Positions 24,740 through 32,998 are shown, counted from the stretch's first letter. The stretch is DNA of 36,404 nucleotides from Candidatus Gastranaerophilales bacterium (GCA_028280605.1 JANQLL010000038.1:1-36404), one strand, 5' to 3'. Translations and numbers: made by a program. The notes: generated by a model from the letters alone, not told the origin.

Positions 24740-25165
24740 TTAATCTGAGTACAAAGCATATTTGCAAACTAAATTATGTAAGCTTTGGTATGTAGAATTA
24801 GGAATAATAGGATTTAATTCGTTAAAGTTTTTTGAAGATTCTCGAAAGAGAATTTTTTTATTTTTACTGTACCCTATTATCTCGGTTATTGACATTAAAT
24901 TTCTATAGCAGTCTGATATAAAATGAACCTTTGTATAAGACATATTCTTGCTTGGCAAACTCTCCGGCTTTAAATAAATTACTTTACACCAATAATAAGT
25001 ATATTTACCATTTTGGAGAATACTTTTTACGTTTATATACCAAATTTTATCTTTATCAATTATGTTTAACTTAAACCAATCTTTTGCAGATATGGTCTGA
25101 TAAGGCATTATTAAACTGATAAATAATAAAAATAATGTTTTTTTTATAAATTTAGAGATACTCAT
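24740..25165 (-). CDS. Secreted surface-adhesin E-like protein
   Basis: A 141-residue protein with a clear signal peptide: KFIKKTLFLLFISLIMP followed by a cut near TISA-KDW. The mature part has W-x-K at the start, KIWYINVKSILQNGKYTYYWCKV, a second Cys in FISDCYRN, and a third near the end (NLVCKYAL). This arrangement resembles the small 'surface-adhesin protein E' type domain found in many bacteria as periplasmic or exported proteins. There is no ribosome site before the ATG. It is convergent with the receiver gene, 8 bases away. The binding partner is unknown. Confidence 0.75.
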   Translation of the reverse strand: MSISKFIKKTLFLLFISLIMPYQTISAKDWFKLNIIDKDKIWYINVKSILQNGKYTYYWCKVIYLKPESLPSKNMSYTKVHFISDCYRNLMSITEIIGYSKNKKILFRESSKNFNELNPIIPNSTYQSLHNLVCKYALYSD

Positions 25166-25519
25166 GTATATATTTTAAAATCCAATAATAAATGCGACTA
25201 TACAACTAAAGGATGAAGTTTAAAAAATTTGATCTCTTTATTGTTTGAAATTTTTAAACTTAAGTATAGATTGATACTTGAAAATAATATTTGTTAGTTA
25301 TAATATATAATTATAAATATACAGACAGCAATTTAAAATCTATATTTTAGATATTTGTACAAGACAAGTTTGTAATTAATATATTATTATGAAATGTTAA
25401 AAAAAATTAGTAAATTTTTGATTTTATTATAAAGATTGTGTCATTATTAAACTGTAGATAAAGTAAGTTAACTTTAAAAAAAATGATGGTAGAGATGCGA
25501 GAAAAGGTGAAAAAGAGTT
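25166..25519. other. 354-bp divergent intergenic region
   Basis: AT-rich, no gene seen. It contains an inverted repeat, AAGTTTAAAAAATTT (25216-25230) against AAATTTTTAAACTT (25248-25261), and a short AAGTAT...ATACTT (25262-25279). It lies between the divergent adhesin-like and HspR-like genes and may hold their promoters and an operator of the regulator. No HAIR-like CTTGAGT element is seen. Confidence 0.5.
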
Positions 25520-25963
25520 ATGCCTATGGATATTGTAACAACACAAGGAAATTCGGTTATTGATCCCAATAAACCTATGTTTCCTATCAGTATTGTTTCT
25601 AGTATTTTAAAAGTTCATCAAAGAACACTTAGAATTTATGATGATGAGAACCTACTAGTTCCTTCAAGATCTCCAAAGAATCGTAGATTGTATTCTTTCA
25701 ACGATATTGAAAGAGGTAAATTCATTCAATATCTAACTAGAGAACTAGGTATTAATTTAGCCGGTGTCAAAATTATTTTTTATCTTTTAGATCAACAAAA
25801 GGTTTCACCGGATAAATACCAGGAACACATTAGTGAAGTAGCTAAAAACCTAAATATTACTTTGGAAATTCAACAAGAAAACAGAGAAAAATTATCTCGA
25901 AGAGGCAGAAAACCAGGTAAAAAAGCTACTGACGATGACGATGACGAAGATATCGAAGAATAA
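25520..25963 (+). CDS. MerR-family regulator, HspR-like, with AT-hook-like tail
   Basis: A 147-residue DNA-binding protein. The winged helix-turn-helix is seen as FPISIVSSILKVHQRTLRIY followed by ENLLVPSRSPKNRRLYSFND (residues about 20-65), close to HspR, the heat-shock repressor group of MerR proteins. ELGINLAGVKIIFYLLD (about 75-92) is the start of the dimerisation helix, also HspR-like. The tail then holds RRGRKPGKK, an AT-hook-like basic motif, and an Asp/Glu run (DDDDDED). No dnaK or clpB gene is adjacent. It is ended by the strong terminator at 25971. Regulation of heat-shock genes is inferred. Confidence 0.9.
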   Translation: MPMDIVTTQGNSVIDPNKPMFPISIVSSILKVHQRTLRIYDDENLLVPSRSPKNRRLYSFNDIERGKFIQYLTRELGINLAGVKIIFYLLDQQKVSPDKYQEHISEVAKNLNITLEIQQENREKLSRRGRKPGKKATDDDDDEDIEE

Positions 25964-25970
25964 TCTAATC

Positions 25971-26007
25971 ATTAGAAGACCTTCCTATAACAGGAAGGTC
26001 TTCTAAT
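25971..26007 (+). terminator. Terminator of the MerR-type gene
   Basis: A perfect 16-bp stem, ATTAGAAGACCTTCCT (25971-25986) and AGGAAGGTCTTCTAAT (25992-26007), with an ATAAC loop, 8 bases after the stop. Only two further T follow. Confidence 0.88.
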
Positions 26008-26342
26008 TGTCTGCCTAACATACTCCGACAGCTAGACGGTGAAAGTCCGTTACAGGCTTGGTAGTAGGAACTGTTAGTAAAAGGCAAGGGTGTCCATTGC
26101 GAGGTGGAATCCTGAGATCTATTCTTCCATTTTTCCATCAAGGTTATAGGTTTCCTCAACAATCTTTCTTTGTCGGACATCGAGGAATTTCCCCAGTTGA
26201 TTCATAATCCTTCTTCTCATGTCGACGCTGATACCCCGTCGGTGAATGCTTACGCTTCATGCTCATTTCGTTAAGCATTTGTTGCCTTCGATTGGTTAGA
26301 TTGGTTACGACATTCTCGCTCACCGGACTCGCGTGTTAAGAC
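26008..26342 (+). mobile_element. Probable group II intron RNA remnant and unexplained GC-richer segment
   Basis: The segment 26031-26114 contains GACGGTGAAAGTCCGTTAC, AGGAACTGTTAGTAAAAGGC and CAAGGGTGTCCATTGCGAGG then TGGAATC. This order recalls the domain I region of bacterial group II introns, whose continuation is usually GGAATCTGAAGGAAG; here it changes after GGAATC. No reverse transcriptase or domain V is found. The following 26116-26342 is unexplained and visibly richer in G+C than its surroundings. The element begins directly after the terminator hairpin. The identification is from remembered motifs. Confidence 0.55.
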
Positions 26343-28229
26343 TTATACTACACACTCATCTTTAATTACTTTTCTTTTATATTTATCAATTACTCCGTTC
26401 AGATTTTTTTCTATGGCTGATGAAGTCATAAGAGCAATATTAAACAGATTATACTCAGTCTGCATATTATTTTTTATGGTTTCAACTGATGATGGTAATA
26501 CATCTAGTTTATAGTTATTTGTATAGTCAAGAATTTCTTTTTGAAGAGAATTTGAAAGAAAAACATTTTTAAGGATATCCCCTCTTGTTTGAGATATATT
26601 TTTTTGAATCCCCTTAATCAAAGAATCCAGAAAGATAATCTGAATATCGTCATCTTGCAGATTTTTGTTAATTTGATTTAAGGCTTTAACTATTTTTTGA
26701 CAATTATTCTTAATCAGTTTTATTTCTTGGTGCTGTTCTATTAAACTTTTTGCCAGGTTATTAAGCAAAATATTCCAATCTTCAGAGTTTTGCTCAAACA
26801 ATTCGCTCAAAATTGCATTAACATCTATACTCTTGCCAGAGATTTCATTATTAATCTTATCAAATTCGGTATATTTCATGCCTTTTATTAATGCACCATT
26901 TAGAGATGTATTAATTATTTTATTTTGAATATTCTCTTCTTCAATAATATCTTCCAGTTGTCTAATAAATAATGCATAATCATCCCTGGAGAGAATATCT
27001 TTACCATTGCGTCCTTTTACCTGCATTGTTTTTTTACAATTATAAGCAGGAGCATATCCCAAATTAATATCCCCTTGAGAGTTTACATCCGGTTTTTTGC
27101 CATCTGCATATAACTTATCATCTACAAACGCTAAGTCCAAGCCTGCATAAACAATAGGGGCGCATCCCATTTTCTTTGCAATAAAATAGCTAATGATAGA
27201 GACACTACCAGCGGATTTATATAGCTCAAAATGCTCTGGTGCTAGTGAATTAAACCATTCTGCTATGACATCAGTGTTGGAAAAATAAAATAATTTTCTT
27301 TTAAAAGTATTTCTTGTTAAATTAAAATCTGCTTTTGAGCAAGTGATAAGGTTTATATCTTTTAATTTGTCTTCAATACCATCTATATGCTGCTCAAGGT
27401 GTTTTGAATCAGAAAATACTACAAAATCGGGTATTATATCTTCTTTTATCAAATATTTTAATGCATTACTAATGCATATTAATATATATTTATTTTTATT
27501 TTCTTTTATATTCTGAATATTTTTCTCTAAAGAAGGTCCCGAACAAACAATTAAAGCAGGCTTTTCTTTAAATTTATCTTGTAAAATACTGACAGGTCGA
27601 GCTTTAGGAAAGAATTTCATATTGGTAATATTGTTTATAGTCCAGTCCTTACACCGGTTAAAAATTGTATTCTGGTCCATGTTTCTCAATTGGCATATTT
27701 TGATAATTTCAGAAGTCAAATCCATTAATATTTTTTGGTTTAACAAGGCATAAGAATCAACAAAAAGCGGTTCAACTTTGTCGCCGGACAGATACTCTTT
27801 CTGAATTTTATCCATCAAAATATCAAAATTATCTGTAAAGTATACTCGTTTGGCAGCTAGTTCTTGAGAAAAATCAATATACTCAAATACAAATCTTAAA
27901 ACTTCAATATTAGGTTCAAACACAAAAACTTTAGCAGGTGAGCTTATATAAGTTCTCTTGAATAAATAACCCAACCCTATCCCAAAAACCAAATGAATAT
28001 CATTTTTAACAGGCTCTGTTTTTATTGATTTATTCCAAATTTGCCTTGCTTCCTGAATTGGATCAACCGGACTATTCAGCGGTATGTCTTTATATCCGAT
28101 TATTAAATCATTACTTTCAGCTTCAAAAACAGAAAAATTATCACTTACATCTTCCAAACTAAGATTTTCTAACTTTGCTGCTAAATCAGGATTTTTAAAT
28201 TTTAAAACCTCTATATTTTTTTGAAACAT
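26343..28229 (-). CDS. Maf-type (MptE-like) flagellin or protein glycosyltransferase
   Basis: A 628-residue protein of the motility accessory factor group (6-hydroxymethylpterin pyrophosphokinase MptE-like domain), which transfers nonulosonic acids to Ser/Thr of flagellins. Seen in order: HLVFGIGLGYLF (residues near 80) and VFVFEPNIEVLRFVFEY (near 105) in the N-terminal part; PALIVCSGPSLEKNI near 225; ISNALKYLI and PDFVVFSDSKHLEQH near 250-275; and YAGLDLAFVDDKLYADG near 360. The C-terminal 170 residues are helical. The start at 28229 has GAGGTG upstream; the GTG at 28232 is less likely. It is the last gene of neuB-phosphatase-maf, 20 bases after the phosphatase. The acceptor protein is not in the window. 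Confidence 0.9.
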   Translation of the reverse strand: MFQKNIEVLKFKNPDLAAKLENLSLEDVSDNFSVFEAESNDLIIGYKDIPLNSPVDPIQEARQIWNKSIKTEPVKNDIHLVFGIGLGYLFKRTYISSPAKVFVFEPNIEVLRFVFEYIDFSQELAAKRVYFTDNFDILMDKIQKEYLSGDKVEPLFVDSYALLNQKILMDLTSEIIKICQLRNMDQNTIFNRCKDWTINNITNMKFFPKARPVSILQDKFKEKPALIVCSGPSLEKNIQNIKENKNKYILICISNALKYLIKEDIIPDFVVFSDSKHLEQHIDGIEDKLKDINLITCSKADFNLTRNTFKRKLFYFSNTDVIAEWFNSLAPEHFELYKSAGSVSIISYFIAKKMGCAPIVYAGLDLAFVDDKLYADGKKPDVNSQGDINLGYAPAYNCKKTMQVKGRNGKDILSRDDYALFIRQLEDIIEEENIQNKIINTSLNGALIKGMKYTEFDKINNEISGKSIDVNAILSELFEQNSEDWNILLNNLAKSLIEQHQEIKLIKNNCQKIVKALNQINKNLQDDDIQIIFLDSLIKGIQKNISQTRGDILKNVFLSNSLQKEILDYTNNYKLDVLPSSVETIKNNMQTEYNLFNIALMTSSAIEKNLNGVIDKYKRKVIKDECVV

Positions 28230-28249
28230 CACTCACCTCTGTTTTAAAT

Positions 28250-28732
28250 TTAATATATTAATAAATCTACTATCTCTCTAAATGCGCCATTGCCTGCTTG
28301 AGCTTTTGTTATGTAAATTCGGGGAATTTCTTTAACCTTAAAATTCGCATCTGGAACCGTTACAGCAAACCCTACCCTCTCCAGAACACAAATATCATTA
28401 ATATCATCTCCCAAATAGCATATCTGAGATAAAGGCACAGAATATTTTTGAGAAATTTGCTCTATAGACTCGCGCTTATTCTTTATGCCTTTATGTACAT
28501 CTTCCAAATTAAAACGATTAGCTACTCTATCAATAATAGGAGAGTTTTCACCTGATATGATTGCAAGCTTATAACCGTTTTTTACAGCCAAAGACATCCC
28601 CATAATATCTTTATAGCTTACTTTTTTTTGTTCTTCCATACTATCAGAAGAAAAGTAAACACAACTGTCAGTCATAATGCCATCAAAATCAGTTGCTATT
28701 ATCTTTATGTCTTTATTAAACTTTTGTGGCAT
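28250..28732 (-). CDS. KdsC-like HAD phosphatase for nonulosonic acid synthesis
   Basis: A 160-residue haloacid dehalogenase-family phosphatase without a cap domain, as in KdsC and the phosphatase module joined to CMP-sialate synthetases. Motif I is ATDFDGIMTD (residues about 13-22) with the nucleophilic Asp. Motif II is AIISGENS near 58. Motif IV is LGDDINDICVL near 106, binding Mg. FAVTVPDAN and AGNGAFREI are typical of the KdsC tail. It overlaps the end of neuB by 17 bases, so it is translationally coupled. It probably removes phosphate from a 9-phosphorylated product of NeuB. Confidence 0.93.
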   Translation of the reverse strand: MPQKFNKDIKIIATDFDGIMTDSCVYFSSDSMEEQKKVSYKDIMGMSLAVKNGYKLAIISGENSPIIDRVANRFNLEDVHKGIKNKRESIEQISQKYSVPLSQICYLGDDINDICVLERVGFAVTVPDANFKVKEIPRIYITKAQAGNGAFREIVDLLIY

Positions 28733-29606
28733 TTTTATTACCTTTAACTCTTCTTAACTTTTTAATAATAGGCTTTTCAGAATCATAAACAACTTTTTGG
28801 CCGTCTCCCATTACAATAGGTATTTGTCTTATATCTCTAACCAGCCTAAATAAACCCTGTGGCTCCAAGCTTGCAGCATGATCGCTACCCCACATAGTTC
28901 TATCAAAAGTTATATGTCTCTCAATAGAATTTGCACCCATTGCAGCTGCAATAACAGTAGTTGTTACGCCTCTTTCATGTCCGCTAAAGCCAATAGGAAA
29001 ATCATATTTATTTCTATATTTTGTTATTACTTTTAGGTTAATTTCTTCTAAATCTGTAGGATAAGTTGACGTACAGTGGAATAATACGACATTATCGCCT
29101 AATATCTCAAGTGCACGGTCTATTTCTTCCTGAGAACTCATTCCTGTAGAGAGTAAAATGGGCTTACCTGTTGTTTTTGTATGCTTTAATAAATTATCAT
29201 CAGTCAAACTTGCTGATGCAACTTTATAACAGGGGGGATTAAATTGTTCAATAAAATCAACAGATGCTTCATCCCAGCAAGATGCAAACCATAAAATATC
29301 TTTTGCCTTGCAGTATTCATCAATTTCTTTATACTGATCATAACCAAATTCCAGACCTCTTTTCAGATCACCGTTTGTATCTCCAAAGTGGTTTGGCCTT
29401 GGCATTGCCAACTCTTCTTTTGTGTAAACAACATCTACTGTTCTTTTTTGAAATTTTACTGCATCACAACCACAGGTTTTAGAAATATCAATTAATTTTT
29501 TTGCATTTTCCACAGAACCGTTATGGTTAATACCAATTTCTGCAATAACAAAAGTCGGCTCACCATCACCAATAAGCTTGTTTCCAACTTGAATTTTTTT
29601 TCTCAT
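28716..29606 (-). CDS. neuB: N-acetylneuraminate (nonulosonate) synthase, lacking the SAF domain
   Basis: Condenses phosphoenolpyruvate with a hexosamine to form a sialic, legionaminic or pseudaminic acid. The TIM barrel is complete: FVIAEIGINHNGSVENA near residue 20; DAVKFQKRT near 49; ASCWDE; CYKVASASL; PILLSTGMSS near 149; LFHCTSTYPT near 175; FSGHERG near 208; and ERHITFDRTMWGSDHAASL near 228. The protein ends at 296 residues with a short basic tail, whereas usual NeuB proteins have about 340 with a C-terminal antifreeze-like (SAF) domain that caps the active site of the partner subunit. That domain is absent. It is the first gene of the operon with the phosphatase and Maf. Confidence 0.92.
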   Translation of the reverse strand: MRKKIQVGNKLIGDGEPTFVIAEIGINHNGSVENAKKLIDISKTCGCDAVKFQKRTVDVVYTKEELAMPRPNHFGDTNGDLKRGLEFGYDQYKEIDEYCKAKDILWFASCWDEASVDFIEQFNPPCYKVASASLTDDNLLKHTKTTGKPILLSTGMSSQEEIDRALEILGDNVVLFHCTSTYPTDLEEINLKVITKYRNKYDFPIGFSGHERGVTTTVIAAAMGANSIERHITFDRTMWGSDHAASLEPQGLFRLVRDIRQIPIVMGDGQKVVYDSEKPIIKKLRRVKGNKNATKV

Positions 29607-29790
29607 ATATTTACCCCCAAACCACTAATTCCCAATTAAATCATATCATATAGTTAGAAGGAAAGAACCTCTCTAAATATATGATTTTTAAATTTTAAAT
29701 ATAATATGATTTTTTTATTAAAAAGAACTCATTACAATTATTTAAAAAATTAAGATATGTTACAAAAATAGTATTTTACCTTTTTTAAAG

Positions 29791-29820
29791 CCTGCGTAAA
29801 TTTAAAAAAAATGCTAGAAT
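29791..29820 (+). promoter_or_regulatory. Conserved promoter of cassette copy 2
   Basis: CCTGCG, the same AAATTTAAAAAAA spacer and TGCTAGAAT (29812-29820), aligned with the element of copy 1 at 14074-14103. Confidence 0.55.
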
Positions 29821-29889
29821 ATATATTAAAGATATAATTTTGAAGTATATTGACATTTGTTACAAAAAAAACTAAAGGCTATAAAAATA

Positions 29890-30324
29890 ATGAAGTTAAC
29901 GCAATATGCAAAAAATTTAGGTTTTATCTTGTGGAAGATGATAGCATTTTTATGCGCTATTACTTCATCTAATATTTTTTGTGTTGGAAAACAACCTTCT
30001 TTCTTTGTGTCTAAGTATATTTTTAATTATTTTTATATTATATATAATAAATTTAAAAAATTAATAAGTAAAAAAATATTAAAAAATAAAACTAATAGCG
30101 CTGCCAAAATTACAGTAGCGGCTAATAGTATATATAAAAACAATAACTCTGTACCAAACAGAGTAAAAAACAATAACAATATAGGAAATCAAGCATTGCA
30201 AAATGCTGATTACTTATATAGCGAGGCTTTAAAGGCTGCTCTAGCCAAGCAAATTTTAATTTTAAAAGAGCAAATTATTCGCTTAAAGGATAAGTGTGCC
30301 CTTTTATACCTCGCTCACCTATAG
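29890..30324 (+). CDS. Orphan membrane-associated protein, cassette paralogue 2
   Basis: A 144-residue protein homologous to the one at 14182. The ATG at 29890 is preferred: the frame is open from a TTG at 29857, but CTAAAGGC before this ATG is shared with the other copy. The N-terminus YAKNLGFILWKMIAFLCAIT is a membrane segment. It is followed by an aromatic stretch (YIFNYFYIIYN), basic residues, the Asn/Ala-rich region and a C-terminal helix (KQILILKEQIIRLKDKCALL). The 35-codon insert of copy 1 is absent, so the heptad-like helix is continuous here. This suggests that this copy is nearer the ancestral form. The function is unknown. Confidence 0.8.
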   Translation: MKLTQYAKNLGFILWKMIAFLCAITSSNIFCVGKQPSFFVSKYIFNYFYIIYNKFKKLISKKILKNKTNSAAKITVAANSIYKNNNSVPNRVKNNNNIGNQALQNADYLYSEALKAALAKQILILKEQIIRLKDKCALLYLAHL

Positions 30325-30387
30325 TCCGCTCCTTAAAGGGGTCAAAAAAATTTTTACTCTCTTAAGGCTAAAAGAGGGGGACTTTAT

Positions 30388-30423
30388 AATGGATGTTTTT
30401 CTAAGGTTTAGAAAACATCCATT
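30388..30423 (+). terminator. Terminator of cassette copy 2
   Basis: AATGGATGTTTTTCTAA against TTAGAAAACATCCATT with a short loop and one bulged T, followed by TTT. Same bulge as copy 1 despite base changes in both arms. Confidence 0.75.
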
Positions 30424-30443
30424 TTTACGTTTATGTGTGCATT

Positions 30444-30480
30444 AAAAAAGAAGCTATCTTTAAGGGACAACTTCTTTTTT
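30444..30480. terminator. Bidirectional terminator
   Basis: AAAAAAGAAG (30444-30453) pairs with CTTCTTTTTT (30471-30480) between the convergent genes at 29890 and 30501. The A and T arms themselves give U-tracts in both directions. Confidence 0.7.
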
Positions 30481-30500
30481 TAAGTAATTTTAATTGTTAA

Positions 30501-30827
30501 CTATCCACAACAGTTAAGTCTAGTGCCCAATCTTCCTCCATTACAGTGAACCGCATTTTCTCCAAGTGCACCCTGAGCCATTGGGCTTAATCCAATTGAA
30601 TGATTAGATCTAGCGCCTTCCAGGGTACTTGCAGCCAATGGTGTTGCTGCATGTTTTTGAGAAAATGGATTAACTGCCGGGGCTTGTTTTGCAGTAGGCA
30701 TTGACGAGCCGAAAGCAGGTACTTGAAACTTTTGAACCTGCTGCTGCGTAGTCAAACCAGATTCTCTGCGTATAGGTTGAGCAGCTGGATTAACTCTATA
30801 TGGATTATTAAATATTTGGTTGACCAT
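30501..30827 (-). CDS. Orphan protein with Ala/Pro/Gln-rich body and Cys-Cys-Gly end
   Basis: A 108-residue protein that I do not recognise. It starts MVNQIFNNPYRVNPAAQPIR and is mostly disordered, rich in Ala, Pro, Gln and Ser. It has no signal peptide or membrane segment. A glycine-rich tail follows (GALGENAVHCNGGRLGTRLN) with one Cys there and a terminal CCG. AAGGC lies before the ATG. Its codon composition is less AT-rich than that of its neighbours. It may be a small structural protein of this lineage. No homologue can be named. Confidence 0.75.
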   Translation of the reverse strand: MVNQIFNNPYRVNPAAQPIRRESGLTTQQQVQKFQVPAFGSSMPTAKQAPAVNPFSQKHAATPLAASTLEGARSNHSIGLSPMAQGALGENAVHCNGGRLGTRLNCCG

Positions 30828-31089
30828 GTAAATGCCTTCTTATCTACGATATCTATTAATATTAAAATACCCACATGCTAAATATTTACTAAAAAGTGCA
30901 TGTTTTTTAACAATTTGTTACATTGTTTATATTAATCTAAAATCCTTTTCAGGTTATTTAAAAAGTTAAAGCCTATATATAAATATACAAGTCCACTTTC
31001 TAATTACCATTCGACCATTGGTTGAGCGCAAAGGCAGTATTTTATTATTGTCAATAGTGTTATATTTCAAAAAAGATTAACTATACAGG

Positions 31090-31260
31090 CTAAGTCATAT
31101 TTTCGTTCTTGTCAATCAATATATTCTGTAATTCTAAAATTGCATCATCTATTTTGCGTAAAGCAAATCCAACTTCATAAGGACAAAATCCCTTTTGTCT
31201 AATCAATTCTTCCTCTACTTCAAGAATAAGTCCCTTTGCTTGCTGCAATTTTTCCAGCAT
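31090..31260 (-). CDS. Small helical protein, 56 residues
   Basis: Too short for common gene finders. GGGGAG lies 7 bases before the ATG. The protein reads MLEKLQQAKGLILEVEEELI, then KGFCPYEVGFALRKIDDAIL and a Leu/Ile-rich helix ending KNENMT. It looks like a two-helix hairpin joined by a Gly-Phe-Cys-Pro turn. It starts 19 bases after the stop of the DUF3352-like gene on the same strand, so it is probably the last gene of that transcript. The function is unknown. Confidence 0.75.
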   Translation of the reverse strand: MLEKLQQAKGLILEVEEELIRQKGFCPYEVGFALRKIDDAILELQNILIDKNENMT

Positions 31261-31279
31261 CAAACAGCTCCCCTTGTCA

Positions 31280-32890
31280 TTATTCTTTAAAATCCAATAA
31301 AAATCGATAATTAATCGTATCTCTATTATAATTTATATTTAACATTAAACGATCCAACTTGCTTAGCAATTCAGATACAGACAACTCATTATTATCACTT
31401 TTTTCCAAATCTAAAAAATGATGCTCTTGTTTAAATGAATCAAGTTTATTTATTTTTGCAAATAAGAATATATCAGAACTTTGCGGACTCTTTTTTAAAA
31501 GCTTTAAAAAAGAGTCCGCATCTGCTAGTTTTTTTGACTTTTTATTAGAGTTTAAGTTAACAAGTTTTTTCATCGAATTTGTATTGCTAAGCGCATAAAA
31601 CTCTTTATTAAACTCTCCCCAACAAATACTTTCCTGTGCTTTTTTGTTATAAACTGCTTTAAACTCATTTTTTCCATAATTAATGCTTTTAATATCTATA
31701 AACTTTTTTAAAACATTATTTTCCAGGTTTCGTTGAAATTTATCCGTTTTTTCATTTTTAGAAACCATAAATATATAATCTTTTTTATTAAACAAAGCAC
31801 CATATATATTATTTCTCAAGAGTTCTTCCAGGTCCAGTCCGCTTTGCTTAGACAATGCAATAACATCAAAAAAATTATACGGACTTTGGTCATCAATTAA
31901 AGGGTTCAATAGGTTTTTATATTTAGAAATATTATTAACAGAGACATATAATAAAGTGTCATCAGGAATAAGTTTTGATACTCGATATATATTATTCTTA
32001 TCAAAAGTTGAATTAATTACTTCTTTGGCGTCAGTTTTTGGCAATGCAGTTTTAACTTTAGAAAAAATATTTAAATCACAAATATCTTTTTCTAATTTTA
32101 AAATACCAATTGAATAATTATGAATTTTAGATAAGCCCTTATTACTCAACTCAATATTATTTAAATTATTAAAGTCCTTTGCGATAAAGGTTGCAGCTCT
32201 TTTGCCATTAAAAAGAGTTTTAAACTTTTTAATAATATCCGAATCTTTTAAGCTACCAGATTTATTCAATATAAAATTATCTATTAAATATTTCAATGTT
32301 TGTTCACTATCAGCTAAATAGAGCTTTCTTTTGCTTATAAAATAAGCGCCCTTTGGTAAAACTATAATTTTATATCCTTTAAAAATCTTACTGACAAAAT
32401 CATTACCTTTATGAATAGTTTGATTTATAAAATTATTTACAAAAACTTCATTCTTTATATTAATAACTCCCAATCTGGCAAGTTTTTTATCTTGATTCCA
32501 AACACCAAAGCTATAGTTTCCTTTAAAGCTTTTTTGAAAAAGTTGTTTTTTATCTTCTCTCAATAAGGTTTTATAAATATTTTTATCTAGAGTCTGCTCA
32601 AATATTTTGCTAAACGTAAATGATTTAATACCAGACTTTATTGTATCATTGTCAACTTGAATATTATTCTCGTTAAAGTCCATATATATAGGAGCTGTTG
32701 CCGGATAATATTTTGTAAAGTCAAAGGTTTCATTTTCTTTTTGCTGTTTAGTCACAATTAAGGCTACAGCAGCAAGAGCTATTATTCCTAATGTAATAAA
32801 CAAATTTCTATCTGGATCGCCATATTTTTTGGTTTTTTCAAGACGAGCTTGTTCATAAACATTTTTAAAATTTTTTTTAGGATTAGTCAT
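31280..32890 (-). CDS. DUF3352-like single-pass membrane protein
   Basis: A 536-residue protein. A basic cytoplasmic start (about residues 1-27, KKNFKNVYEQARLEKTKKYG) precedes one membrane segment at about 29-46 (LFITLGIIALAAVALIV), then a large outside domain. ATAPIYMDFNENNI, FSFGVWNQDKKLARLGVINI-like strands, AATFIAKDFNN and DTLLYVSVNNISKY repeat the beta-rich arrangement of DUF3352, a family known mainly from cyanobacteria, in which a 'P-x-xYMDF/VS' strand opens each half. The function of the family is unknown. Located between comEC and the 56-residue gene. Confidence 0.7.
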   Translation of the reverse strand: MTNPKKNFKNVYEQARLEKTKKYGDPDRNLFITLGIIALAAVALIVTKQQKENETFDFTKYYPATAPIYMDFNENNIQVDNDTIKSGIKSFTFSKIFEQTLDKNIYKTLLREDKKQLFQKSFKGNYSFGVWNQDKKLARLGVINIKNEVFVNNFINQTIHKGNDFVSKIFKGYKIIVLPKGAYFISKRKLYLADSEQTLKYLIDNFILNKSGSLKDSDIIKKFKTLFNGKRAATFIAKDFNNLNNIELSNKGLSKIHNYSIGILKLEKDICDLNIFSKVKTALPKTDAKEVINSTFDKNNIYRVSKLIPDDTLLYVSVNNISKYKNLLNPLIDDQSPYNFFDVIALSKQSGLDLEELLRNNIYGALFNKKDYIFMVSKNEKTDKFQRNLENNVLKKFIDIKSINYGKNEFKAVYNKKAQESICWGEFNKEFYALSNTNSMKKLVNLNSNKKSKKLADADSFLKLLKKSPQSSDIFLFAKINKLDSFKQEHHFLDLEKSDNNELSVSELLSKLDRLMLNINYNRDTINYRFLLDFKE

Positions 32891-32998
32891 TTAATAAGTC
32901 TCTTATCTTAAAATTAAAATTTGACCTATGAGCATATAATATATCATTTAAAATACTAGCATATTTTTATGTCTGCAATGTAAATCATTTAAAGTATT

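Larger units (their letters stand above)
29757..30426 (+). repeat. Duplicated gene cassette, copy 2
   Basis: Matches 14041-14855 in upstream region, coding region and terminator (see that entry for the shared blocks). It lacks the 105-bp internal segment and is the shorter version. Confidence 0.85.

Noticed and set aside
25965..26180. 71-residue minus-strand frame
   Set aside because: It runs across the perfect terminator stem and the intron-like RNA motif, so it is most likely a spurious frame.
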